Position numbers and translations under genes: made by a program
Assembly: GCA_963691655.1 (NCBI GenBank)
Contig: OY829328.1
Coordinates: 33,003,890-33,067,889, forward strand
Source: Toxonevra muliebris
Taxonomy: Eukaryota; Arthropoda; Insecta; Diptera; Pallopteridae
Reading direction: 5' to 3'
DNA: 64,000 nucleotides
Notes under the pieces: generated by a model
What the model was told of the DNA's origin: nothing
Database searches by the model: none
Seen by the model: the letters and a program-made list of their open reading frames with translations, nothing else
Part shown: piece by piece, positions 25,781-36,091 of the stretch
Layout: every line of letters begins with the position of its first letter
Position numbering within the stretch: the stretch's first letter is position 1

Positions 25781-26470
25781 AATTATGAATTGAATTTTAG
25801 TCTGAATTTTGGTTTAAGTTGCGGTCCAAAACTTTTACTGGTTTTTAGTGTGAATTTGGTCTGAGTTTGGATCTGATTTTGTATTCGAATTTCAATCTAA
25901 ATTTTGGCCTGAGTGTTGGGCTGAATTTCATTTGGTTTTTGATCCGAGTTTGAGTCTGAACGTGGTTTGGATTTTCGCCTAAACTACAGTCTGTTTTTTT
26001 TTGTCTGAGTTTTGGCTTAAATTTTAGTGTAATTTTTCGTCTGAATTTTAGTTTGAATTTGGTTTGAGTTTTTGTCTGAACTTTATTCTAAATTTTAACT
26101 TGGTTTTAGGTTGAATTTCATCTGATTTTTGATCAGAGTTTTGGTTTGAATTTTGGTATGAACTTTTTGTCTGAGTTTTGTTTTCAATTTTAGCCTGGTT
26201 TTAGGTTCGAATTTCAGTCTGGAGTTTTTATCTTAATTTTAATCTAAGCTTTGGTCTAAATTTCGATCTGATTTTTGGTTCGAGTTTAGGTCTATATTTA
26301 TTTTAGCTGTCTTATGGCTTAAATTTTGGTTTGACTTCGGGCCCGAGTTTATTGTGGAGTTTTGTCTGAATATTAGTATGAATTTGGAACAAATTATTGA
26401 ACTGGTTTTTCGTCTGGATCTATATTTTATTAATATTTTTCCTTAGATTTTTGGTTTGGATTTCGGTCTA
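25780..26470. repeat. degenerate minisatellite (TGAATTTTGGTCTGAGTTT type)
   Basis: For about 700 bp the sequence keeps returning to variants of GAATTTTGGTCTG, GAGTTTTGGTCTG and GATTTTTGATC, spaced roughly 11-15 bp apart. Examples are GTGAATTTGGTCTGAGTTTG (25850) and GAGTTTTGGTTTGAATTTTG (26129). The units are heavily diverged, so the array is old. No stable open frame runs through it. Confidence 0.65.
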
Positions 26471-26479
26471 GTCACCAGA

Positions 26480-27830
26480 ACTAAACAGATACTATGATAC
26501 TGGAACAACAAATATTTCTAGGCTAACAGCAATCCTAACAAGATACTGGTGACTGATAATACACTATATCCCTCGCAACACCCACTGCCGCAAATGCAGA
26601 GACTTGAGAAGGAAAAAAATATTTGCTGGAAAACATTTTTAATTGTGGTTAAACATACTATCATAATATCTTAAGAATCACTCAATCAAAAAGTTTGCCA
26701 GTCTTTTGTCGAAAAGAAAAACATTTTATAATAAAAACATTTTTCGATTAATTTAAGATACCAGCTTAAAGTTAAGCTACAAAAATGTCTATCCATATTT
26801 TATTTTAGTTAAGTTTTTCAGCTGTTCAGTTAGTGTGTGGTTAAAATTTCAATTTTCAACATTTCGGTTGCCATAGAACACAAACATAAAACTGTACAGA
26901 TACACACACATACACATAATTGACTCTACTGCTTCCAATATCCTTTTTTGGGTTTGAAGAGCATTTGTATGAGTAGGTGTGGGTGTGTATGTATGTGTCT
27001 GCAGATTCAACGAAGCTAGCTACGTGCATTTATTCTCTACAACACTACGACGAGTATGAATGAATTTCACAATCTATCTGACAATCACTTTGTCTGTACG
27101 TTTTGCTGTTGGTCTGTTTGTCCTTGTGTCCAATTGTTCATTCGTCAACATCATCATAATAATAGCATTCGAGTGTAGGTGTGTGTGTGTGTGTGTGTGT
27201 ATATGAATGTATATGCTTCCTACCAATGATGTCCACTTGAAGTAAGAGGGGATTTGTGCTGTTGTGAGTTAAAGCATTTTCAATTCTTTCCGAGTAAATA
27301 TGTTTTCATGTATTTTTTGAAATCTCTCTTCCAGTTATTGTTGTCAACTTTTTTGTTGTTGCTGGTTTTTTTTTTTTTTTTTTGTTCGTTGGCATGTGGT
27401 AAATACGTTGATTTTGACTGACAGCAACAACACCAACGTGTTGTTATTCGTTTCTGCTGCTGCTGCTTTCAGTTTATCCTTTTTTTTTTCATTGGAGCAT
27501 GATATCAACGCAACTCAAGTCTCAAATCAGTCAAACGCCTCCGCCCCCAGCGCACACAAATTTTTTGTTTTTGTTTTTTTTTTTTTTTTTTTTTTTTTTT
27601 GTGCGCAAATCTTTCATCTACTTTTTAAGTCATTTTTTATATTGTCTTTATTCCTTTCCATTTGCCTTTTTTATGTCGTCTCTCATTCCCTTTCTCTCCC
27701 TCTTCCTACGTACTCTCCCATATTTGAATGCATCCATTTCGATGTTTATAAATGAATTGTGAATTTGTGCGCATTTGATTGATGTTCTCTGTATTCTGAA
27801 TTGTTATTGTTGTTATTGTTATTCTGATAT
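26480..27830. other. noncoding, host-type block in its right half
   Basis: A GT run lies at 27179-27200, poly-T tracts near 27370-27383 and 27574-27600, and CTG triplets near 27455. No gene is supported. The apparent Phe/Leu-rich peptides here come from poly-T. Confidence 0.45.
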
Positions 27831-28068
27831 TTTGCACTGAGTGCGTGATGGAGTAAAAGCGTTGGGTCTATGTTATTTTTGTAGTTGGTCTCTGTACGTC
27901 ATCATATCCTTTCGTTATGGTAATTTAAATATTTGCGTTTGGTATTTTATTCTGATTTGTCATTTTGCTTGTTTTTTTTTTACTGCGTTTAAAATCGTAT
28001 TGAGTTGTTGTTTAAACAAAAATTTATTACTAAATAATTTAATTCTTGGTGTTAAAAGAATTTACACC

Positions 28069-28775
28069 CATGGCCGTATTTAGGAGGAGGTTTTGGGGGT
28101 CCTGACCCCCCCCCTCCCTCCGAAATGTGAAAACTTTTTCCTAATTTTTGATATTGATTGCCAGTGGATGGAAAAAAGCCAAAATAAAATCTATTGAACG
28201 ATTTTTAAATAATTTTTAATCGGTTTCTTACTAAAAAGTCAAATAAAAGAAAAAATTTTAAAAATAAATTTGAATTGAAATCGTACGAAGTTGTTCTACA
28301 TGGCCAAAAACGGTATTTTCAGGGGTTTTAACCCCATTTTTCTAAAACGTGACGTAATGGGAAGTTTTTGACCTCAGATTCGTATTCAGCATGAAAAATT
28401 AATTCGCAAATACTAGGAACCATTTTATTCGCAAATCTCATGTAGGGCCCTAGTTGTGGATCAGCACCAAAATTTTAGGAAACAATCTTAAAATGTAATT
28501 AATTCTTTAACCTATTATTGCTCAGAGCACCCGACTAGGAAGATTTGAATGCTGTGACTGCACGAATTTAGGGAATATATGACAACCTCATCCGGGCTCC
28601 CCATCATTGATAATGGCCCAAATTCCCATTGATAATCATTTGAAAAAAATTAGTCTCTGACTATTTTTGGCATTTTTGATAATTTTTGATCATTTTTTTG
28701 AAGTTGGGTTCATTATCAGTAAAGGAAAGTCAATGAGTTATCGAAATTATGTCTTTCACGATAAAAAATATTTTG
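28069..28775. mobile_element. partial hAT-like repeat, inverted relative of the element at 44698-45702
   Basis: It begins CATGGCCGTATTTAGG, GGAGGTTTTGGGGGTCCTGA and a C run. It then matches the reverse complement of 44990-45702 block by block: the C run with CCGAAATGTG, AATATTGATTGCCAGTGGATGG-like sequence, the GCTCAGAGCACCCGACTAG block and GGAAAGTCAATGAGTTA. The match stops near 28775, so the far terminus is missing. It carries no transposase of its own. Confidence 0.75.
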
Positions 28776-28779
28776 TTTG

Positions 28780-29512
28780 GATTTATGCCAAGCTTTTATT
28801 TCAGCAGATATTCCATTTTATTTTACAATCCACAATTAAGAAGTTTTTTAAGAACATATATTAATGAAATCATTCTTCATGAAACGTCACTACGCAAAGC
28901 TTATATCGAGCAAATATATATTCGTTTAATAAAAGCAATCAAGTTAGCCTTAAAAACTATTTCTTATGGATTTCCATAGATGAGGCTATTGCTATCCCGG
29001 TAAGATATGTAAATTTGGAATTTAATGAAGAAAATTTTTCTATAAACAACTATTCTATAAATGAATTTTGTGCTTTCAAATATGCTCCTATCATCCGAGT
29101 GTTGATGTAGAACGATCCTTTTCTTTATAGAAACATTTTTAAGACTATTAATGTTTATTATTTACGCCAACAAAACAATAAATAAAGATTGATCTCATGA
29201 TCATTTACATATTTACTTAACTACGATTTATGTTAAACTTTTTATGTACATTTAACATTTTTTTTTTTGCTTTTTATAAATTCATTTTATATTTTAAGTT
29301 CAATTGTTATCGTCCTTTGTTTACATGCAATATTTTTAGTTTTTTTTTACCGAAAATATGCGATCAAAACAAAATATTTTTTTTTTTTTTATTTGCTTAT
29401 TTTAGATGTTTTTAGTGCATTTTTTACATTTTTAGTTGCATATTTTTGAACTTTAAGTGCTTACTATATGCGCATATTTTTGATTTTTTAGTAGATGAAA
29501 TTCCTTGCCCTA
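28780..29512 (+). pseudogene. hAT transposase C-terminal remnant
   Basis: Near 29075-29140 two frames together read FKYAPII followed by SVDVERSFSL, then YRNIF in another frame. This is the usual C-terminal stretch of BED-type hAT transposases (dimerisation region). A frameshift separates the pieces and there are stops, so it is dead. The sequence at 29498-29512 (TTCCTTGCCCTAG) looks like a hAT right terminus, the reverse of CTAGGGCAAGGAA, but no left mate was found. The relation to the adjoining repeat at 28069-28775 is unclear. Confidence 0.5.
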
Positions 29513-29689
29513 GTTATAATCAATCACTTTTTTAGGATCCGCCAATGACTAACATAATATAATTGTTTCTTAACTATCGTTAGTAATATTACAAGAAATT
29601 CTTAATTTCAAAGAAATAAGATTGAACATTTATTTAATTACTTACACATTAATTAGTAATTTTACACAAAACATGTGAAATCTAATACA

Positions 29690-30360
29690 TAACATATTTA
29701 TGTAGGTAGTCAAAAATATTGTGCTCGCACATGCTACACATACAAATGCACTTAAATACACCCACTTTTATATGTATGTAGTATTGAAACAATCTGATGA
29801 AAATTTCAATGTAGTACCTACATAGTTCTATGCGACTTGTCAATTTTGATCTGCTTTAAGGACATCTTCAATAAGACAACAAAAACGGCAACAAAACCAA
29901 ATCCTATTCAACGCACGCAGATGATTTGCTTTACTCTAGCAAAAGAACAAAAACAGACAAACGCTTTTTTCCCCACTTCAAACAAAACAAAAAACTAAAA
30001 TAAATTCCAAAGAGCAGTAAAACTTGTGATTCTGATTCTGCTTGTGATTTCTATGTAAGGGATTGAATAACATGAATGCGCAAAGAAAATGTTTCAATGT
30101 GCGAGGCAGACGGACAGAGAGACAATCGAATAGAAAGAGAGTGAATAAAACAGCGACAGACATTCGAATGAGCAACGAATGGACAAACCAATGAACTGAA
30201 TGACTGGCTTACGTTTAGACAGAGAGACATACTGACTGACTTATAAACGTTATATACGATAGTAGTAACGAGGATAGAGAAGACGACAGACAATTTGACA
30301 GTGAAGATTATGCAAGGGCAGCAATATAATGTGGATGGTGCACAGTTTCCCAGCAAACAA
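29690..30360. other. host-type low-complexity noncoding block
   Basis: CACATACAAATGCA, GACAGAGAGACA and AACAAAAC-type strings occur. No gene or transposon is recognised. Confidence 0.4.
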
Positions 30361-30489
30361 TTATGAGCAACCAGTTTTTAAAAGAATATGATTCTATTTT
30401 TCTCTCTCTTTTCCTAATCTTCTTGGGAGCTTAAGGCCTCTACCAAGAATTTCCTTTTAACTTTATTTTGTGCAGTTAATTAATAATTT

Positions 30490-30660
30490 AAACTCAATGC
30501 ATTACTAGTTGGTTACTCCTTGCATCACCAGGTGACTACTCAATATATTACTAGTTGACTACTCAATGCACCAGGGAACTTTTCAATGCATTACGAAGTG
30601 ACTACTAGGAGATTACTCACTGTATTACCAGGAGCCCACTTATTGCATTCCGAACTGGTT
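30490..30660. repeat. degenerate tandem repeat around GACTACTCAATGCATTAC
   Basis: Variants of GACTACTCAATATATTACTA, GACTACTCAATGCACCAGG, TTTTCAATGCATTACGAAG and GATTACTCACTGTATTACCA follow one another at roughly 20-35 bp spacing. Confidence 0.6.
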
Positions 30661-30742
30661 AGTAATGATTACTTTAGGAATTGAATTCCTTAGAATTGTA
30701 ATTGGTAATTACCATTCCTCAGAATTGGAATTGGAAAAATGT

Positions 30743-31488
30743 TTAACCCATTAAGGACGGAATGGCAAAAGTTTCAAAGCTCATTTAAGTGGCTCCATTA
30801 ACTGTGAAAACGAACTTTAAAAAATTTGAGCCATATCATTTTTTATGCAAAATTTTATGAACTTTTGAAATCTGCAGTCAAAATAAAAAAAAATTTCAAT
30901 TCAAAAAGTTATGCTTACTTATTCATCAAAAAACATGATTTTAGGATTAAAATTTTTTTTCTTAAATTATTTTCGGAATGAAATCATCAAGAAACACCTT
31001 TATTTGATAAAACTCCGGCGTCCATGCATCCTCAACTTCAAAATGTGTCACTTGGTGTTTCAAAATTTACCGGGTAAACATGCAAAATGGCGGCTTGGAC
31101 GCGAAAACTTGCTTCAAAACTTTCAGAAATTTTTACATAAGACTGGTGAACTTTAGAAAAAAATTTTATAAAACAAAAACTTCTTAAAATTCATCAAAGA
31201 ATACGTTATAATTTTTTTAGAATTTTCGAACGACTTTTTTAATTTTTAAAAATTATGAAATTTTAAAAAATATCAAAACTTTTTCAAAAAATTCTGAAAA
31301 AATTTTAGCATATTTTATGCTTCATTTTAAAAAGTTTTTGTTCTATACATTTTTTTCTAAAGCCCAAGAATAATAATAAAATTTTGAATAAAAAATGATA
31401 TGGCTAAAATTTTTTTAAGTTCGTTTTCATAGTTAACGGAGCCACTTAAATGACCTTTGAAATTGTGGCCATCCCGTCCTCGGGTTAA
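30743..31488. mobile_element. piggyBac-like MITE with TTAA target duplication
   Basis: A 738-bp body (30747-31484) lies between TTAA sites. Termini are CCCATTAAGGACGGAATGGC on the left and, inverted, CCCGAGGACGGGATGGCC on the right. The arms stay similar inward for over 100 bp: TCATTTAAGTGGCTCC, GTTAAC, GAAAACGAACTT and GCCATATCATTTTTTAT are found on both. The CCC..GGG ends and TTAA duplication are typical of piggyBac. It has no transposase frame and is non-autonomous. Confidence 0.85.
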
Positions 31489-31579
31489 TGTGATGTTGTT
31501 ACTGCAGGGAGTAATTATCCACAATAAAGTTCGCGTCATAAACATCTTGAGAACTCATTGCTTGGGAACGAATTCTAAA

Positions 31580-32460
31580 ACTAACGCTTTTCAGAAATAG
31601 TAGCTATAAACTGTTCACTGGGTCCTTGCTATGTAGCTCGATAGCTTGCCACATACACATACTCCTGGCATTTTAATTCAAGCCAATATACTGTAGCAGC
31701 TTCTTGTAGCCATATCCATATCCTCCGCGCATACTGTGCCCAGTAGAGCCAAATTCAAGATGTATATAGGGAGTGTAGTGTATTTCGTTCTACAATGGGA
31801 GGAGTGTATAGAAAATGTGAATGATTTTGCGTTACATTACTTTAGTTTGGAGTGATTCTTTTCATACATTTTCTTGTTGCTGTTGTTATTGTTCTTATAA
31901 GAGTATTTGTGGTTTATGCTACGTAATTGTATGAATGTGATTCCATGTATACTTTGTGTGTGGATAATGCTACAATTTACACCAAAAAAGAAACAATCTT
32001 CAAGCAATACTCTTTTTTTCTTCCTTGATCTTTCTCTCTTTTTATTTCTTCTCCGTATACACAGATTCACACTGCCTTCACTTCAAAGTGAATTATGTGA
32101 TGTTATGTGGTTAAAAAGATGTGAGTATAATGCGAGCGTGTAAATAAAACATTATTTGTTGTTGCTTTGGTTTCAGTTTTTGGTGTTGTTGGTGTTGCTG
32201 CTGCGTAAATTGAACTGAATTGGCTAAAAGGAGCTACTTGCAATTAACCTGGCGTTATTTTGTTTGCTTCATCCATAATTAATGTCAGTGCCAAGTTGAA
32301 TTCTTTGTGTGAGTGTAAGTATAAGCTGAAATTGTATAGTATGAAATTAATCTTGTGTGTGTCTTGTGTTTGACTGTAAGTAAAGATATTGATTTTATGA
32401 TTTGACGTTTACATAGTTAATAACACTATTGTAATGTTGCTAAATTGGAGTTGGCAATAT
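31580..32460. other. host-type noncoding block
   Basis: The block is rich in TTGTTGTTATTG and GGTGTTGTTGGTG strings. No gene is supported. Confidence 0.4.
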
Positions 32461-32589
32461 TTATTTTGAGACAAATTTTAGTGCAAGACAATTTAAGGAT
32501 TTAAAGGTCGCCTTCAGTCGAGTTGAAAATAAGATTCTTAAAATTTTTTTATTTGTTTTTAATTAATTATGTTGAAGAATTTCTTTATA

Positions 32590-33410
32590 ATTTAAATTAG
32601 AAGCCTTAATCTGATTCTTGGGAACGCCAGACAGGTACAAAGATAAAACTCCGTAGTATTGTTGTCCTCAAGACAGGATTTACAGGTTGAATCTGTATGC
32701 TGACCACATGTGTTGTGTCCTGTGATGACATCCATCAGTAAACTCAGGTCCTTTCTTCTCAGTTTCAGAAGAAATTCAGATGGTTTCCTATTAGGTTGTC
32801 TCACGAAGCACTTTGCGGTTCTGCAGCAGTCAAGCTCGGATCATCTTTCTCTATGGATAGAACACACGAAATCGTTGATCGAAACGCCAATCTTCCCAGA
32901 ACTTACACTAAAATAGGTTCCAGACCCCATGGTGTAATTGTAGAAACTTCATTAGCTAGTTTATCAGTACCGTGGAACCCGTATAAGGCATAACTTGTTG
33001 TGTTTTGCAACACTATTTAGTTTTGCCTTACACTCGCTTATCAATTTTGAGGAGCTGGCAGGGTTAGCAAGGGCCTTCAGTGAAGCTTGGCTATCACTGC
33101 AGATACCTATGCACTTCCCACGCCATTGCCTCACAATTATCCAGCCCGCCACATCCAGGATAGCGAAAACCTCCGTTAAGAAGACTGTCGCCATCTGCCC
33201 AGCAGAAAAAGGGTACCTGGTCTCATCGATCAAGTACCAACCGGATCCGGTACCGTTTGAGGTTTTGAACAAATACCACAACGCTCAGCGCTCTCACTTC
33301 ATAAGTTTGACAGTTAAGCTTAGTTTCCCTCCCGGATGCGGTTATCTCTATTATTCTGCAATGGATTTACTCACCTCTGTATCACTTGAGTGTTTTATTG
33401 TGAGATGAGA
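32590..33410 (-). pseudogene. LINE RNase H domain, broken
   Basis: On the minus strand the frame contains NGTGSGWYLIDETR (near 33250), CIGICSDSQASLKAL (near 33100), a CLIRVPRY segment in place of the usual WVPGH, then VITGHNTCGQHTDS and CKSCLEDNNTTEFYLC (near 32640-32740). This order is that of the RNase H domain and C-terminal Cys/His region of an RNase H-bearing non-LTR retrotransposon, such as the I/LOA types. A shift near 32960 breaks the frame and the reverse transcriptase is absent. It resembles the better-preserved copy at 55951-57475 but is a different, diverged sequence. Confidence 0.75.
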
Positions 33411-33414
33411 GAAC

Positions 33415-33505
33415 AGATTTTAAGGAGCAGGCAGGGTTAGCAACGACCTTTAGTGCAGCTTGGATATTACTACAGATGCCTATGCACTTGCCACATCACC
33501 TCACA
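33415..33505 (-). repeat. partial second copy of the LINE RNase H segment
   Basis: GGCAGGGTTAGCAACGACCT, then AGTGCAGCTTGGATATTAC and GATGCCTATGCACTTGCCAC, repeat with several mismatches the stretch at about 33055-33130 in the same orientation. It is a tandem or independent fragment of the same LINE. Confidence 0.7.
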
Positions 33506-33519
33506 CGCAATACGACGCC

Positions 33520-33935
33520 TTTTAAAAATGAACTTTTGAGACATTTTTCTATTGAAACTACTATTGTTTAAATTTGTGCTATTAATGTTTTTTAAGTTGA
33601 CCTATGAATGTGAAAATGAAACTTTTTTGTGTTTTGTTAACTTTAATTTTTTAAAATTTGAAAATTTGTTAATTATGCACTATTTTTATGACTAGCGTTT
33701 TTATGTTAAGATTATAAATCTTGTAACGCTAGGATTTACTAGAATCAAATAAATAAATATTCTGAATATGAGCCAAATCATATCGTAAAAACACACTTTC
33801 GTATATATCTCGACTCCAGCGCCACTTTCCGGGTCCATTTATTCCATATGTTCTGAATTTGAATTAAAACGGACCATAAATAAAACTTACCGTTATCATT
33901 TTCTTTCCAAATCCAAAAGTGTAGTATTTGCATGT
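33520..33935. other. unassigned A+T-rich interval
   Basis: No feature is recognised between the LINE fragment and the Helitron remnant. Confidence 0.35.
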
Positions 33936-33939
33936 AGAA

Positions 33940-35090
33940 TTGGTATAAAAAAATTCAGGTCAACATACGTCGCCAGGAGAATAGTCTTCGGAAGCGCAAC
34001 ACAAGATTGTCGACATCCTGTCGGATCATCAATCGGTATGTGCGAAAATTAATAGCGCTGACCTTCTCATTCGTTTCCTCGCCTGGAAAGCGAATGAACT
34101 ATGAATGATTAAAATGATTTAACAAAAGACATCAACTCTGTAGTTCAACTGTGGCTGAATTAATTAATTTTATTTGAAAGTGGTAACTAACTGTCTTCTC
34201 CTTGCCACATCATAAGTGGATATTGCAATGCGTCATTTGATCGATGAGTCTCGTTGACTAGTTGTTATTCTCCGTCATTTCAGCGCTTAATCACATTATC
34301 TCGCGATTTCACATTCTCACCAACAATGGCCACAGCTACCTCATTATTTGTGGGCGCATTGAATTGACGTGCTTGTGCGCCAGTTGGCCGTTTATCGGCT
34401 CATATGATGAGTTTGTAAACGGATGGCATTGATTCTGAGGCGATTTTGAATAATTGGACCAATGCATTGTACTCATGGAGAAATCCTTGAAGTTGATGAA
34501 CAATCTCAAGCTTCATCGCTTTGGAAATAGCACAACACAGGTCAAGTTCGTAGCTAAACTTTATGGTCTTGATTCGGTTGTGGCAACAAAGATCCAGCGC
34601 AATGATGGATTTGCCCTTGGGTCTGAATGCTTGGAGGCAAATGCAAATGTGATGAGTTTAGTGTACCAAAATGTAACAAATGCGAAGTTTGATCTGATAA
34701 TATTACCTTGAAGGTGGGATTAAACCCATGCTCATCAATGACTTGAGCACCGAAAAACATCATCTGAAAACACCCATTGTATTTTTGAGGCTGTGTCAAA
34801 GGCTTTAATTTTACTTTGCCTCCCATCCAACACAATTCAGGCGTTTCCAATTTGAATTTCAAGGCTTGACAATGGCCACACACTACATTCAATTAGCCAA
34901 TATCGAGGCATGGAAGGTCTTTGTATGCGATTGTGGAATCATATTGAAAAGCAGCTCTATGCAATGCTACAGTTCCTCGCGCAGTACTTCGTGTAGCACA
35001 AAATTGTGCCATATTACCACGTGTCCATTCATTGGTTTCTGCACGTTTTTCATGTCCGATTATATGCTACTCTTTGTGCATTACGACTCC
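33940..35090 (-). pseudogene. Helitron Rep/helicase N-terminal remnant
   Basis: The minus strand, read across frames, gives CGHCQALKFKLETPELCW and GGKVKLKPL (near 34870-34800), CFQMMFFGAQ and a PTFK segment (near 34760), and QGQIHHCAGSLLPQP (near 34580). These are followed by YNALVQLFKIA (near 34455), RPTGAQARQFNAPT with NNEVAVAIVGE (near 34360), ETHRSNDALQYPL (near 34230) and YRLMIRQDVDN (near 34030). This is the order of the conserved region in front of the Rep nuclease of insect Helitron proteins. The frame is interrupted by shifts, stops and about 130 bp of extra sequence between PTFK and QGQI. The nuclease HUH motif and the helicase are not present, so it is dead. Confidence 0.82.
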
Positions 35091-35393
35091 CTGATGCAGG
35101 ATTTGTTCTTATGATTTACGTGATTGCTTTGTCTCACCAAGTACTTAGTGCTGAATCTGTTAACTTCATCTTTTACCTTCAGAATATTTAGGTCTTTGTG
35201 CAATGCGTTGTTAGTTGCAAAACAGGGTGTTTTAGTTAAGAATCTCAGTGTTTTGGATTGATAGCGTTGTATTATTTCTAAATTTGAATTACTAGTGTTA
35301 CCCCACAATTTATCTCCGTATGTCCAAACTGGTTTCAGTATCATTTTGCAAAGAAGTAGTTTGTTCTGATTTCGGACCCAATAATCAATACAG
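35081..35393 (-). pseudogene. Jockey-type LINE reverse transcriptase, 3' segment
   Basis: The minus strand encodes NKLLLCKMILKPVWTYGDKL, then WGNTSNSNLEIIQRYQSKTL and RFLTKTP, the thumb and C-terminal region of Jockey-clade reverse transcriptase. It continues the LINE segment at 37851-38990 across the pogo-like insertion. Its own 3' end runs into the Helitron remnant near 35090. Confidence 0.85.
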
Positions 35394-35629
35394 TCAAACC
35401 TACTAATTGGGACACCTCTCAGTACCAAGCAAAAACGGTCTGATTACGAGGTGGTCCGATTTTAAAGGTTTTTTTTTTTTTTAGTGAAAAAATGGAAGAC
35501 GCGATATCTATCTAAGCACATTAATCATTTTTTGTTGTGTAAGCACTTATACATGAGACTTAAATAAAGGAATATATTTTTGGGAAACATTAGATTGCCA
35601 AGAATGGCATCAAATCAAAAAGTTTTTAC

Positions 35630-35830
35630 TCAATCGGAACTAATCCAAGGGAAAAATAAGTTTTGATATCCGATAATATCTTCAGGTTCCAAAAGGGTTT
35701 TTGAAATATTCCGAAATTTTGAGATTAAAAATTTGAAGACGATGTTGGGCCTGGTTTTAAATGTTTTTAGCCAACTGTTTGATGCCGTAAAATTGGAAAT
35801 ATTTAATGCTTGAGCAATAACACTGTACAA
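35630..35830 (-). pseudogene. pogo-like transposase, CENP-B/Tc5 DNA-binding half
   Basis: The minus-strand frame has AQALNISNFTASNSWLKTF followed by KTRPNIVFKF. This matches the second helix-turn-helix (Tc5/CENP-B type) of pogo/Tigger transposases, where the Ser-Trp-Leu core is typical. It is separated from the first half (37500-37660) by the mariner insertion. The catalytic domain does not follow it, so the pogo copy was already internally deleted. Confidence 0.7.
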
Positions 35831-36091
35831 CTACAAACTAGTATCCGTTGATCATGAATCTATAAAAATTTTCGGGTCAGGTTTCGGGTATATCTGTAAA
35901 TCTTCGTTTTTTGAAAATTTGAGAAGGTGTTCAGGAATGAAACATTTTTTTTGCTTTTCTGCATGAATCATGTAATTTTAAGAATCTTATATGATTTTTA
36001 TAGATTCGTGATTAGCGGCTAAAAATACTGCAGAAAAATTAAGGCACATCTTAGATACTATTTTGAATTCTCATTTTGCTGTACAAAGATA

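Noticed and set aside
27396..27762. Open frames of 87 and 119 codons
   Set aside because: They owe their length to poly-T and CT tracts (Phe/Ser/Leu runs). No domain or codon bias is present. The frames at 40078-40386, 47034-47444, 9067-9390 and 16863-17183 were rejected for the same reason.
29161..29168. TTTACGCC as the right duplication for the repeat starting at 28069 (left 8-mer TTTACACC)
   Set aside because: One mismatch and, more importantly, no GGCCCTG-type terminus precedes it. Probably chance.
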